In this document: piece by piece, positions 1-7,851 of the stretch | Layout of the letters: every line of letters begins with the position of its first letter | Numbering within the stretch: position 1 is the first letter of the stretch | Assembly (NCBI GenBank): GCA_048500255.1 | Contig: JASNYH010000005.1 | Span: 186,001 to 250,000 of the forward strand | Direction: 5' to 3' | Source of the DNA: JAMHWF01 sp048500255 | GTDB taxonomy: Bacteria > Pseudomonadota > Gammaproteobacteria > Burkholderiales > Burkholderiaceae_C | Length of the DNA stretch: 64,000 nt | The notes under the pieces: generated by a model | Seen by the model: only the letters and a program-made list of their open reading frames with translations | What the model was told of the DNA's origin: nothing | The model's database searches: none | Made by a program: the position numbers and the translations under genes

Positions 1-1138
1 TGCCGTGGCGCGTTGATTGATGCAAAGGAGCCTGCGCGATGAGCCAGATCAGTTTTGCGGACGCGGAGTACGCCGGCAAGCGGAAGAAGACGCGGCGCGA
101 GGTGTTCCTCGAAGAGATGGATCTGGTGGTTCCGTGGAAGGTGCTGCTAAAGATCATTGAGCCGCACTACCCGGTGGCCGGCCGCGGCCGCAGGCCGTAC
201 GCACTGGAATCGATGCTGCGGGTTCACCTGATGCAGAACTGGTTTGCGCTCAGCGACCCGGCGATGGAGGAGGCGCTGTACGAGATCGCTTCGCTTCGAG
301 CCTTCGCTCGTCTGAGCCTGAACGAGCCGATTCCGGACGAGACGACGATCCTGAACTTCCGCCATCTGCTCGAAGCCAACGATCTGGCCGAGGACATCCT
401 CAAAGCGATCAATGCGCTGCTGGCGCGCACGGGCCTGCTCTTGAAGCAAGGCAGCATCGTGGACGCCACCATCATCGCCGCGCCCAGTTCCACGAAGAAC
501 GCCGAAGGTGAGCGCGACCCAGAGATGCACCAAACGAAGAAGGGCAACCAGTGGTTCTTCGGGATGAAGGCGCACATAGGGGTGGACGCCGACAGCGGCC
601 TGGTGCACACGGTCACGACGACGGCGGCCAATGAAGCGGATGTCGAACAGGTAGCAGACCTGCTGCACGGGAAGGAAGAACAGGTGTGGGCCGACTCCGG
701 CTACCGCGGAGCGCCGAGCCGTGTGGACCGAGAAGATCTGCAGTGGCACATCGCGGCTCGACCGAGCGACATCGCCAAGCTGCCCGACGGCAGGGCCAAG
801 ACGAAGGTTCAGAAGGCAGAGCACCGCAAGGCCAGCGTCCGTGCGAAAGTGGAGCATCCCTTCCGTGTGATCAAGCGCCAGTTCGGCCTGGTGAAGGTGA
901 GGTTCCGCGGGTTGGCCAAGAACACGGCGCACGTGGTGACCCTGTTCGCGCTGTCGAACCTGTGGATGGCGCGGAAGCAGTTGATGGCCTCCGTGGGAGC
1001 AGTCCGTCCGAAAGCAGCGTGAGGCGATGAAATGAGGCCGAAACCGCACGAAAACGTGAGCCGTAAGCGGAGCTGCCGGCTGAGGCGCCGACTTGATGCG
1101 CCGCGAGTGCGCGCGAATCGGCCTTGTTCAGACCTTCC
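1..1138 (+). mobile_element. IS5-family insertion sequence, left end outside window
   Basis: The window opens inside an insertion sequence whose only gene is the transposase that follows. The right terminal repeat is visible: read inward from the end it begins GGAAGGTCTGAACAAGGCC (RC of about 1120-1138), typical of IS5-type ends. CTAG overlaps the end at 1139-1142 and fits the short YTAR-type target of this family. The left terminal repeat and second target copy are outside the window, so the duplication cannot be checked. It lies 50 bp from the 3' end of the CIA30-like gene and does not interrupt it. Confidence 0.8.
39..1022 (+). CDS. IS5-family DDE transposase
   Basis: Cuts and rejoins the ends of its own insertion sequence. 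The 327-residue protein has the full IS5 layout: an N-terminal DUF772-type region (about 30-120) with the PNFRHL-like variant TTILNFRHL, then a DDE catalytic domain. The likely catalytic triad is D142 (in VDATIIAAP), D219 (in VWADSGYRG) and E272 (in KVEHPFRVIK). Length and motifs are intact, so it is probably active. An AAGGAG motif at 25-30 precedes the ATG at a usable distance. It is one of several signs that this end of the element has been rearranged. Confidence 0.93.
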   Translation: MSQISFADAEYAGKRKKTRREVFLEEMDLVVPWKVLLKIIEPHYPVAGRGRRPYALESMLRVHLMQNWFALSDPAMEEALYEIASLRAFARLSLNEPIPDETTILNFRHLLEANDLAEDILKAINALLARTGLLLKQGSIVDATIIAAPSSTKNAEGERDPEMHQTKKGNQWFFGMKAHIGVDADSGLVHTVTTTAANEADVEQVADLLHGKEEQVWADSGYRGAPSRVDREDLQWHIAARPSDIAKLPDGRAKTKVQKAEHRKASVRAKVEHPFRVIKRQFGLVKVRFRGLAKNTAHVVTLFALSNLWMARKQLMASVGAVRPKAA

Positions 1139-1187
1139 CTAGGTGCCGGGGGGCACCTGCAGTGCCCCTGGTTGCTGCCGCCCCGGG

Positions 1188-1709
1188 TCAGGCGAGGCCG
1201 ATGCGCCTGACCTGCAGCGAGAAGGCTCCCTCCTGCCGGTCGGCAATGAGCAGGCCGACCTGGCGGATGCGCGCGGGGTCCAGGGGCGGCGCCCCTGGCA
1301 CTGCGCCCCCACGGAAACTGGGGCGGAAGTCTGCGAGCGGGATGCGGAGGGTCTGCCAGCCTTCTGCAGCCGGTGCGAAGCCGGCCTGGTAGCTGACGCC
1401 GTCGAACGCGTCGTCGGTCAGGAGGCTGAGCTTGTAGCGCCTGCCATCACCGCGGGCTTCGATGACGCAGGCCGTCGCGTCGGCATCGCCGAGCGTCCCC
1501 GGGCAGCACCGCACCGACGCGAAACCGCCGTTGCGCTCGAGCGATACGTGTCCTTCGAAGACGCCGTGCCCCTCGGGGAGATGGCGCAGGCGGCTCTGCG
1601 AGACGCCACCCATCACGCGATCGTCGATCGCGGTCCAGCAGGCGGCCGCCGCGGGGTCGCTGAAGTCGACGAGGACGGTGGCTATCGGGCGCCTTGGCGC
1701 TGTGGGCAG
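1188..1709 (-). CDS. CIA30-like (complex I intermediate-associated 30) domain protein, start codon unclear
   Basis: The product carries a nearly complete CIA30/NDUFAF1-type beta-sandwich domain: VDFSDP near the N-terminus, then DDRVMGGVSQSR, FEGHVSLERNGGFASVR and IPLADFRPSFRG. Bacterial members have no settled function. The reading frame opens directly after the TAG stop of the upstream gene, but the segment encoding the conserved N-terminus has no ATG, GTG or TTG. The first usable codon is CTG at 1709; the ATG at 1616 would delete the first strand of the domain. The gene either uses a non-standard start or lost its 5' end in a rearrangement. It is probably translated with the gene before it. 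Confidence 0.6.
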   Translation of the reverse strand: MPTAPRRPIATVLVDFSDPAAAACWTAIDDRVMGGVSQSRLRHLPEGHGVFEGHVSLERNGGFASVRCCPGTLGDADATACVIEARGDGRRYKLSLLTDDAFDGVSYQAGFAPAAEGWQTLRIPLADFRPSFRGGAVPGAPPLDPARIRQVGLLIADRQEGAFSLQVRRIGLA

Positions 1710-1727
1710 ATAAGGCGCGGGGATCCG

Positions 1728-2135
1728 CTAGAGGGGGACCTGCCGCGTGGCGGTGACGAAGGCCTGGTGGCCATCGCGCGTCACCTTGCCGCAGAGCACG
1801 CGGGTGTCATCGAGCCACTCGACGGACCGGGGGCTCTTCGTGGGGTCGACGGCCTTGATGACGAAGAAGGCGGCTTCGCTGTCGTGCTCGAGCGCGTAGT
1901 CCACCCAGTGCTCCTGTTTGTTCACGCCGGCCGTGTTGTTCCAGTTCCGGTCCGAGACGAGCACGCGCATCTGTCCGTCCACCATGCGGACGTGGTCCTG
2001 CCAGCCGGTGAACACGGGCATCTTCAGGCGGCGGGAGAAGCCACCCCATTCGTTGCGCACGTTGATGTTGCGCTCCGAGCCGTCCGCGGCCGACACGGTG
2101 TACGCGTCGAGCTTCTCCCACATCTGCTTCAGCAT
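1728..2135 (-). CDS. Conserved protein of unknown function
   Basis: A 135-residue soluble protein beginning MLKQMWEKLDAYTVSAADG, with no signal peptide or membrane segment. I do not recognise the family. It is rich in Trp and acidic residues (EWGGF, WQDHVRM, WNNTAG, WVDYALEHD) and looks like a small globular protein. The ATG at 2135 is chosen because upstream codons in this frame overlap the non-conserved 3' region of the DUF429 gene. It lies 22 bp downstream of that gene and is directly followed, in the same frame, by the CIA30-like gene. The three probably form one minus-strand cargo operon. Confidence 0.6.
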   Translation of the reverse strand: MLKQMWEKLDAYTVSAADGSERNINVRNEWGGFSRRLKMPVFTGWQDHVRMVDGQMRVLVSDRNWNNTAGVNKQEHWVDYALEHDSEAAFFVIKAVDPTKSPRSVEWLDDTRVLCGKVTRDGHQAFVTATRQVPL

Positions 2136-2157
2136 GCTGGCCTCCGTGCCGCGATTG

Positions 2158-2961
2158 TCATGCGCGGGGACACCAGATGGCTGCAGTGTCGTCGCCGAGC
2201 GGCTGGCACCGGCCGGCCAGGTACTCGATGCCCACCCAGCAGCAGACCAGCGCGTCGATCGCGTCCTCCAAGGGCTTGAGGGCGGACAGGCTGCCAACGT
2301 CGGCTGCGTTGGGGAGGGGGATGGCGATGCCGTCGATGACGGTCGCCAGGCCGCCGAGGATGGCCGCGAACTCGGCCAGCAGTCGCTCGATGCGTTCAGG
2401 GATCGAGGCGCCCTTCCAGTAGCTCGACGCCTTGGCGATCTTGTACGGGACCCGGCGGTCGCGCTTTAGGAGGGCCAGCAGCGCAGGGTGCGGATATACC
2501 TCGACGAGCCGGCCCGGCGTGCCAGGGGGTGTAGCCGCGGTCGCAAGCGGATAACCCGTCGCGGCGACATGGCGTGAGAGATCGGCGCCGATGGAGCCGG
2601 GCCGGATGGGGCTGGGCGAGTACGCGGAGCACCACCGTGCGCCGAAGGTTCGCGAAACCCGTCGATCGGCGGTGCGCCGGCCGAGGATCGGGACCGTCGA
2701 CACCGGCATGTCGATGGTCACGAGTGCGGCCGGCTCCCCGGCGAGATGCGCTGCCGCGTCCAGCAACCGGGCAGGGGCGGGAATCGAACCGACGGCCCTG
2801 CGCGTCCAGTCGGGCGAGCCGCCATTCACGCTGTCCAAGAACGACGCGTAGCTGGGTGCGGCGGCGATGCACCGCCAGCGCGATCCCTGTTGCCGAACGA
2901 GCGCCACGCCGCTGGGCTCGTCGGCGGTCCATGCTGCATCGATGCCGAGGATGGTGGTCAA
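2158..2961 (-). CDS. DUF429 family protein (predicted RNase H-like fold)
   Basis: A 267-residue protein of the DUF429 family. It starts with GIDAAWTADEPSGVALV, where the early Asp is the first acidic residue of the predicted RNase H-like active site. A second acidic cluster is seen in VTIDMPVS (about 80-87), and further family blocks are RTFGARWCSAYSP, VEVYPHPALLAL and LEDAIDALVCCWVG. The family is predicted from fold to act on nucleic acid, but this has not been shown for this protein. It is first in the three-gene minus-strand cargo group. The ATG at 2961 begins the conserved GIDAAW strand within four residues. Confidence 0.8.
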   Translation of the reverse strand: MTTILGIDAAWTADEPSGVALVRQQGSRWRCIAAAPSYASFLDSVNGGSPDWTRRAVGSIPAPARLLDAAAHLAGEPAALVTIDMPVSTVPILGRRTADRRVSRTFGARWCSAYSPSPIRPGSIGADLSRHVAATGYPLATAATPPGTPGRLVEVYPHPALLALLKRDRRVPYKIAKASSYWKGASIPERIERLLAEFAAILGGLATVIDGIAIPLPNAADVGSLSALKPLEDAIDALVCCWVGIEYLAGRCQPLGDDTAAIWCPRA

Positions 2962-3941
2962 GGGGCGGGCTGGTCTTCGCGGTGGTTGGGGGAGGTTAAG
3001 CGAGGCGGTGAAGGCCTACCGCGATCGGCGTCGCGGCCATGTGTAGTCGGCGAGGGTCCCATGCCGCCGGGCGTGGGGAAGTCCCTGCCGCGTCGGACCG
3101 GGTGGGGTTGGGGCGGTTGCATCAGCGTCGCTATCAGCCGCGTTGAGGTCTTTCGCTGCCAGGTCCCGGTGGGCCTGGGCGTCTCCCCGCTGCGCGGGGC
3201 CGGGCTGTCGCGCTGCGCGTCGAGCCACCGGGGTACCGGCGTCTCGCCCCTGACGGGCTTCCATCCCTGACGCAACACGGTCAGGCCGGCAGAGCCGGCT
3301 GAGACACGCGGCGGCCCTTTTCCGTGCCCGGGGATCGCGGGCTTCTTCGTCCGTCATGCTGCGCATGACCGACGCCCGCTTGGCGATCGGGCCGCGCTCG
3401 CAGGTCGCTGCGCTCGGTGCTCGCGCGTCCCGAACGCCACCCCGGTCACCCGCCATGCCCGGAGCCGGGCCGCTGAAGACCGGGTGCATTGAAGTGCTCG
3501 CAGCGGCTCGACCGCCGCGCCAGTCGCTCGCCTGCGGCTCCCTTGGTGGCACGTCGGCCGCAGAGCCGCCGCAACTCGTGATTGTTCGGTCGGCTGCGCT
3601 GCAACCGCTGCGCCAGGCGAGCTGGCACATCGGCCGCGTCGCTGCGCCGACCGTGGGGAAGGGCAGCCCGTGCGCCAGTCGTCCCACCGCGCTCCCCCCA
3701 CGCGCCCCCGTCAACCAGTGAGGGGGACTTGTGGGGGGATCTTCAAGCGGTGGGCCGGGAAACCGGCTCACTGCTTCGGCTGCGAAGAACCCCACCCATC
3801 CCCAACCCCTTCCCGTGAGGGAAGGGGCCATGCCCACCCCCCGCCCGCCCGTGGGCGGGAGCAAGGGAGTCCGAGCGAGAGGATCAGTTTTCAGGGAACC
3901 CGGACCGGGGCCCGGCTGGTTGCTCTCACTTGGAGTTCACC
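2962..3941. other. Gene-poor intergenic stretch with palindromic repeats
   Basis: About 980 bp between the DUF429 gene and ssb hold no convincing gene. Reading frames here on both strands have low-complexity products rich in Arg, Pro and Ala. Many short inverted repeats are seen, for example CCCCGCTGCGCGGGG near 3185 and two strong hairpins at 3806-3827 and 3844-3859. The motif GGCTTCCATCCC near 3257 recurs near 25,468 in the other large gene-free stretch of the element. Base composition and repeats resemble non-coding regulatory or scar DNA rather than a decayed gene. Confidence 0.5.
3806..3859. repeat. Pair of GC hairpins, REP-like
   Basis: Two perfect inverted repeats stand in tandem about 80 bp before ssb. 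The first is CCCCTTCCC, loop GTGA, GGGAAGGGG (3806-3827). The second is CCCGCCC, GT, GGGCGGG (3844-3859). Neither is followed by a T run, so they are more like repetitive extragenic palindromes or an attenuator in the ssb leader than intrinsic terminators. Confidence 0.5.
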
Positions 3942-4412
3942 ATGGCAAACGTTTCTGTCATCCAGCGTCACGCGCACCTGGCCGGGGCCGTCAAGCTCGA
4001 ATTCGTCAACGGCCGCGAAGGCAAGATCGCCAAGGCCGTGCTGACCGCGATCAGCAACACGCGGCGCGGCTCGGGCGAGCAGCGCGAGGAGGAGTCCACC
4101 GCGATCCAGTGGACGCTGTGGGGCAAGCAGGCCGAGAACGCCGCCGAGTACCTGGGCAAGGGCTCGCACGTGAACGTCGTCGGGCGCCTCCGTAACAACA
4201 ACTACGAGAAGGACGGCGAGACCGTCTACGGCATGGCGTTCACGGCCGAGGAGATCGACTACCTCGACAGCCGCGCCGAGAGCGAAGCGCGCCGCACCCG
4301 TGGCGACGACAGCGCCCCCCAGGCCGGCAACGGCAGCGGCGAGCCGCCCGCAGCGGCCCCCTCCAGCCGCAAGCCCCGCAGCGCGCGCCAGCCGGCGCAC
4401 GCCGACGCCTGA
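3942..4412 (+). CDS. ssb: Single-stranded DNA-binding protein of the mobile element
   Basis: Protects single-stranded DNA, presumably during conjugative transfer and re-circularisation of the element. The 156-residue product has an OB-fold region from residue 3 to about 105 (NVSVIQRHAHLAGAVKLEFV, AIQWTLWGKQAENAAEYLGKG, NVVGRL, YGMAFTAEEIDYL). A low-complexity Ala/Pro/Ser/Arg tail follows. The acidic C-terminal tip of chromosomal SSBs (DDDIPF type) is absent, as in many element-borne SSBs, so it may not recruit the host SSB partners. The ATG at 3942 is preferred over an in-frame TTG at 3930 because a GGAG motif (3932-3935) precedes it. The DUF932 gene follows after 77 bp. Confidence 0.88.
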   Translation: MANVSVIQRHAHLAGAVKLEFVNGREGKIAKAVLTAISNTRRGSGEQREEESTAIQWTLWGKQAENAAEYLGKGSHVNVVGRLRNNNYEKDGETVYGMAFTAEEIDYLDSRAESEARRTRGDDSAPQAGNGSGEPPAAAPSSRKPRSARQPAHADA

Positions 4413-4489
4413 ACCCTCATCGGGTGGGCGTGATGCCAACGAGCCGCGCCCGCCCCTCGACCCTCATTCAACGATCGAAGGAAACCATC

Positions 4490-5353
4490 ATGTACTCGAC
4501 CCCGGCCTTGGCGACCCGCTTTGCCCGCAACACCCGCGTGATGCGCGGCGACCAGCCCCTGAGCGAAGACCAGATGCGCGCCGCGGCGCCGTCCATCTTC
4601 GCCGAGGGCAAGCACGCGAGCCGCTCCGAGCGCTACACCTACATCCCCACCATCGACGTCCTTCGCGGCCTGCGCAAGGAGGGCTTCGAGCCCTTCATGG
4701 TCGCCCAGGGCGCCAGCCGCGTCGAAGGCAAGGCGGAGTTCACCAAGCACATGGTCCGCATGCGCCACGCCGGGCAGGTGCAGACCCGGCCCGAGGCGAA
4801 CGAGATCATCCTGATCAACAGCCACGACGGCGCCAGCTCGTACCAGATGCTCGCGGGCATGTTCCGCTTCGTCTGCTGCAACGGCCTGGTGGTGGGCGAG
4901 GTGGTGGAGGACATCCGCATCCCGCACAAGGGCAACATCCAGGGCGAGGTGATCGAAGGCGCGTTCCGCGTGCTCGACGAGTTCGAGGCGGTGAACGAGC
5001 ACACGGAGGCGATGAAGGCGCTGCAGCTCCAGCCGCCCGAGGAGATCGCCTTCGCAACGGCCGCCCTGGCACTGCGCTTCGGTGAGCGCGGCGTAGAGGA
5101 AACCGGCGGGCACCGGCCGGCACCCGTCACGGCCGAGCAACTGATCGAAGCGCGCCGACCCGAGGACATCGGGCACAGCCTGTGGACGACGTTCCAGCGC
5201 GTGCAGGAGAACGTGATCCGCGGTGGCCAGCCCGGCCGCAGTGCCCAAGGGCGCCGACTGCAGACCCGGCCCGTGGGCAGCATCGACCGCGGCGTGAGCC
5301 TGAACCGTGCGCTGTGGATGCTGGCGGAGGAGATGCGCAAGTTGAAGGGCTGA
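4490..5353 (+). CDS. DUF932 family protein
   Basis: A 287-residue protein of the DUF932 family, common on plasmids, phages and integrative elements next to ssb. Conserved blocks include RVMRGDQPLSEDQM, FAEGKHASRSERYTYIPT, GKAEFTKHMVRMRH and FVCCNGLVVG. The function is unknown; a role in DNA maintenance during transfer is inferred only from its neighbours. The ATG at 4490 follows a GAAGG motif and begins the conserved region directly. A large double hairpin lies just after the stop. Confidence 0.85.
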   Translation: MYSTPALATRFARNTRVMRGDQPLSEDQMRAAAPSIFAEGKHASRSERYTYIPTIDVLRGLRKEGFEPFMVAQGASRVEGKAEFTKHMVRMRHAGQVQTRPEANEIILINSHDGASSYQMLAGMFRFVCCNGLVVGEVVEDIRIPHKGNIQGEVIEGAFRVLDEFEAVNEHTEAMKALQLQPPEEIAFATAALALRFGERGVEETGGHRPAPVTAEQLIEARRPEDIGHSLWTTFQRVQENVIRGGQPGRSAQGRRLQTRPVGSIDRGVSLNRALWMLAEEMRKLKG

Positions 5354-5365
5354 TGACCTGACAGT

Positions 5366-5431
5366 GTGCCGGCCCGGCAACGGGCCGGCACTGCCTGCCA
5401 AAACGCGCGGGCCGGCTTGCGCCGGCCCGCG
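5366..5431. terminator. Two strong hairpins between convergent genes
   Basis: Directly after the DUF932 stop there is an 11-bp perfect hairpin with GCAA tetraloop (GTGCCGGCCCG / CGGGCCGGCAC, 5366-5391). A second 11-bp hairpin with TTGC loop follows (CGCGGGCCGGC / GCCGGCCCGCG, 5406-5431). Short A runs flank the second. It sits between the convergent DUF932 gene and the toxin gene and probably ends transcription from both sides. Confidence 0.65.
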
Positions 5432-5475
5432 GCAAAACCGGCGCCGCGCCTGCCTTCGGCCGCGCGCGGCGCCCA

Positions 5476-5790
5476 TCAGTCTCCGGATAGCACCGCTTCG
5501 TAGTTCTGGCCGCCGTAGAAGATGCCGAGGACCGACACCGTCCGCGTGTCTTCGTCGACGGCATAGGCGATCAGCGTCCTCCCCTTGTGGTGCGTCACGC
5601 GCAGGCCGGGGCGGATGTCTTCGCGCGGCACGCCGCGCAGTGGAAAGACTGCCAGCCCCTCGCAGGTGGCGACCACCGCACCGGTATAGCGCTCGGCGAC
5701 CGCTGGTGACCTGCGCTCTGCAACGTACCCGAACAGTTCCTCGAGCTGGTCAACCGCCTCGGGAGCGAAGACGATGCGGTAGGGGCTCAG
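5476..5790 (-). CDS. ParE/RelE-superfamily toxin, non-standard start codon
   Basis: Predicted toxin of a type II toxin-antitoxin pair. The 104-residue product begins SPYRIVFAPEAVDQLEELFGY and shows the ParE/RelE fold pattern: a helical hairpin with AERYTGAVVATCEGL, then strands with PRED, GLRVTHHKGRTLIAYAV and VLGIFYGGQNYE. ParE members act on DNA gyrase and RelE members cut mRNA; sequence alone favours ParE. No ATG, GTG or TTG lies in frame near the N-terminus. The best start is CTG at 5790, which overlaps the antitoxin stop as CTGA, implying translation coupled to the antitoxin. Confidence 0.82.
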   Translation of the reverse strand: MSPYRIVFAPEAVDQLEELFGYVAERRSPAVAERYTGAVVATCEGLAVFPLRGVPREDIRPGLRVTHHKGRTLIAYAVDEDTRTVSVLGIFYGGQNYEAVLSGD

Positions 5791-6077
5791 CCCTTGGAGG
5801 TCGTCTTCTTGGCCGCCTTCGCGTGCGCGGCGGCCAGTCGCGCCTTGACGGCGCCGACCGCCACTGCACGCGACGGGTCCGCCTTCAGGTTGTCGTAGGC
5901 CGCCGCCACATCCTTGCGCAGCCAGTCCTCGACGACCCGGTCTCGGGCGAGCAGGACACGCAGGCCGTCGCGGATCACTTCGCTCTCGGTGGCGTACTCG
6001 CCGGCCGCGACCTTCGCCCGCACGGCCTCGGCCATCTCGTGGGGCAACGTGATACTGAACTGCTGGGTCGAGCGCAT
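5787..6077 (-). CDS. ParD-like ribbon-helix-helix antitoxin
   Basis: Antitoxin that should bind and neutralise the overlapping toxin and repress its own promoter. The 96-residue protein has an N-terminal ribbon-helix-helix DNA-binding domain (TQQFSITLPHEMAEAVRAKV, then YATESEVIRDGLRVLLARD). A toxin-binding C-terminal tail ending in Lys-rich KAAKKTTSKG follows. An extra 20 or so residues before the tail make it slightly longer than typical ParD. The ATG at 6077 lies 21 bp from a perfect palindrome that is the likely operator. Confidence 0.85.
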   Translation of the reverse strand: MRSTQQFSITLPHEMAEAVRAKVAAGEYATESEVIRDGLRVLLARDRVVEDWLRKDVAAAYDNLKADPSRAVAVGAVKARLAAAHAKAAKKTTSKG

Positions 6078-6084
6078 GGCGGTG

Positions 6085-6119
6085 TGGTCTGGTATCGTAG
6101 GATTTAATCCTACACCACG
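6085..6119. promoter_or_regulatory. Palindromic operator of the ParDE-like pair
   Basis: GTAGGATT T AATCCTAC (6098-6114) is an 8-bp perfect inverted repeat with a one-base centre. It is nested inside a wider GTGGT...ACCAC repeat (6085-6089, 6115-6119). Its place just upstream of the antitoxin ATG fits autorepression by a ribbon-helix-helix protein. It is also much more AT-rich than its surroundings and could overlap the -10 region. Confidence 0.65.
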
Positions 6120-6143
6120 AAGCTTCGCGCGTCATGCCGGACT

Positions 6144-6614
6144 TCAGCGGGCCCACAACCAGGCCGCCAGCGCCCAGGTGGCAGCCGAAGCTGCCGCCGC
6201 CGTGGCGGCGTGCGTCAGCCAGTGCTGCCAGGGGTGGGCGCCCCGATGGGCCAGGTCCGCCAGGTGCTGCAGGGGCATTGCCACACGCTGCAAGGCCGGG
6301 CCGACCTCGGTCCTGAACAGCATCCGCGCCGCTTCCTCCATCGCCCGCGCCTGTGCTTCCGCCGAAACGCGGGTGATCTCGTCGGTTCGCCGGGCAATGT
6401 GCTTGACCGCCTGCATCTTCGCGTTCTCGGTGATGCCGGCCATGCGGCTCTCGAAGGCCGTGACCTGGCCGGCAAGCTCCGTGCTGGCGTTGATCAGCGC
6501 CAGCCGGCTGGCGTCGAGCGCAGGGGCCACGGCTTCCACCCGATCGAGCAAGGCAGCCATCTCGCCGAGCGTTTCGGCGATGAGCGCTTCGCGGGCGGAG
6601 CTCGTGCCGTTCAT
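6144..6614 (-). CDS. StbC-like coiled-coil protein with C-terminal membrane anchor
   Basis: Third gene of a StbA-StbB-StbC-like operon beside the transfer origin. The 156-residue product is mostly helical and probably coiled coil (about 10-120, for example LGEMAALLDRVEAV and AVKHIARRTDEITRVSAEAQ). It ends in a hydrophobic segment (about 135-155, AATAAAASAATWALAAWLW) that should anchor it in the inner membrane. The family has no known enzymatic role; position and topology suggest it links the relaxosome or partition complex to the membrane. It overlaps the previous gene by four bases. Confidence 0.6.
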   Translation of the reverse strand: MNGTSSAREALIAETLGEMAALLDRVEAVAPALDASRLALINASTELAGQVTAFESRMAGITENAKMQAVKHIARRTDEITRVSAEAQARAMEEAARMLFRTEVGPALQRVAMPLQHLADLAHRGAHPWQHWLTHAATAAAASAATWALAAWLWAR

Positions 6615-7321
6615 GCCAGCGCCGACTCCAATGCGAGTGCCGCAAAGCAGGCATCGAGTTCCGGCTGTACGCCATGCGCCAGCCTGCGCGTGGCCAACTT
6701 GTGCGCCAGTGCGAGCTTCTCCGCGGAGTCCGCGGCCTTGGCGATCAGGGCCTTGTAGTCGGTCGTGTCGCGTACCAACTCGTCAATGTCCATGCCCGTG
6801 GTCTTCAGCCGGCCGTAGATCTCGTTCTCGCCCAGCCAGCACGCCAGGTCCGCCTTTGCGATCGGATGGTCGGACACGAACCTGAGAAGAGGATGGAAAC
6901 TGCGCTCCAGTTCGTCGCGATCGTCGACCATGTTGAACAGCAGCCGGACCCGGGACGATGGCACGCCGATCCGCGAGAGCTCGACGAGCGTGGCGATCGT
7001 GTCCTGCTGCTGCTTCAAGGCCGGTACCGTGGGAACGACGAACACATCGAAGTCCTCATGGCTTCCGCGGTACTGGCGCATTAGCTCCAGCAACTGCTCG
7101 ACGTTGCTGGCCCCGATGTCGACGACGGCGCTGGCGACCGTCTGCAGATACTCCTGCAAGTCGGCAAACTGCGTCCCACGGATCGTCTGCGTCTGACCTT
7201 CGATCGCGTTCAGGCTCTCGACGCTTATCAGGTCCGCGCCTTCGACGCGCGGCAGCAGGAGGTGCCGGGCGACAGTGGACTTGCCCACGTTGCCCGAGAA
7301 GTTGATGACGGCGATTTTCAT
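6611..7321 (-). CDS. stbB: StbB/TraL-like ParA-family ATPase
   Basis: A 236-residue P-loop ATPase of the MinD/ParA superfamily. Its deviant Walker A is FSGNVGKSTVARHLLLP (about 8-24), followed by VESLNAIEG, DIGAS (about 67-71) and VVPTVPALKQQQDT. It resembles StbB of IncW plasmids and TraL of IncP plasmids, which are encoded next to oriT and help balance conjugation and plasmid stability. The gene overlaps both neighbours by four bases (ATGA), so the three proteins are made together. It is not paired with the ParB-family gene 18 kb away. Confidence 0.78.
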   Translation of the reverse strand: MKIAVINFSGNVGKSTVARHLLLPRVEGADLISVESLNAIEGQTQTIRGTQFADLQEYLQTVASAVVDIGASNVEQLLELMRQYRGSHEDFDVFVVPTVPALKQQQDTIATLVELSRIGVPSSRVRLLFNMVDDRDELERSFHPLLRFVSDHPIAKADLACWLGENEIYGRLKTTGMDIDELVRDTTDYKALIAKAADSAEKLALAHKLATRRLAHGVQPELDACFAALALESALA

Positions 7322-7851
7322 TTCTGCTCCTTTTGACGCATGAAGGTGTTGGTGACCTGGGTGGACATGAAGGCCTTGGCGACGTCCTCGCCGCGTGGGC
7401 CATCGGCGAAGCTGCTCTGACCGGGCTTCCCGGGAGAGGGTGGAGGCCCAGGGGATGCGGGTGCCTCACGTTCCTTGGGCTTTGGAGTGGCTACGACTGC
7501 GGCCGCCTGCGATGCGAGGCTCAACTCGCGTCGAGCGGCGTCCTTCGATGGGGTGGCCGACTGCTGCCTTCTGGCCCTGGCCACCTCGCGATGGACCGTG
7601 CTTCGGCTCACGGTGACACCGGCTGCGGACAGCGCCTGGCGTATGGCCTCCAGCGTGTATCCGATCGCGTACAGGCGATGGATCTCGTCGGCAAACGGCA
7701 GCGCCTTGCGCGTGCATCGGCCAGGCGGCATGTCGGGCACAAGGCGCATGCCGACCTGACCGTCCCGTGTGATTGCCCCCGCATTGGGCGGAAGCACTTC
7801 GGGGTCTGCCGGCATCGGGTCCGTCGAGCCGATGTTGTTCACGCTGCCCAC
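7318..7851 (-). CDS. StbA/TraK-like DNA-binding protein
   Basis: A 177-residue protein with a helix-turn-helix-like central region (ADEIHRLYAIGYTLEAIRQAL, then GVTVSRSTVHREVARARR, about 55-95) and a low-complexity Pro/Ala/Lys C-terminal half. Such proteins (StbA of R388, TraK of IncP) bind repeats next to oriT and repress their own operon. It is first in the minus-strand trio and divergent from the mobC-relaxase genes. The annotated start is GTG at 7851; a GTG at 7842 and an ATG near 7815 are possible alternatives. Confidence 0.65.
   Translation of the reverse strand: MGSVNNIGSTDPMPADPEVLPPNAGAITRDGQVGMRLVPDMPPGRCTRKALPFADEIHRLYAIGYTLEAIRQALSAAGVTVSRSTVHREVARARRQQSATPSKDAARRELSLASQAAAVVATPKPKEREAPASPGPPPSPGKPGQSSFADGPRGEDVAKAFMSTQVTNTFMRQKEQK

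Noticed and set aside
1143..2279. 378-residue open frame on the plus strand
   Set aside because: It is antisense to the CIA30-like and unknown cargo genes, which have recognisable or better protein patterns.
3016..3864. 282-residue open frame on the minus strand in the gene-poor stretch
   Set aside because: Composition is Arg/Pro/Gly-rich with no domain pattern, typical of high-GC non-coding DNA.
5476..6675. 399-residue open frame on the minus strand
   Set aside because: Only its last 104 codons (the toxin) are conserved; the rest is a shadow of the ParD-like and StbC-like genes in other frames.
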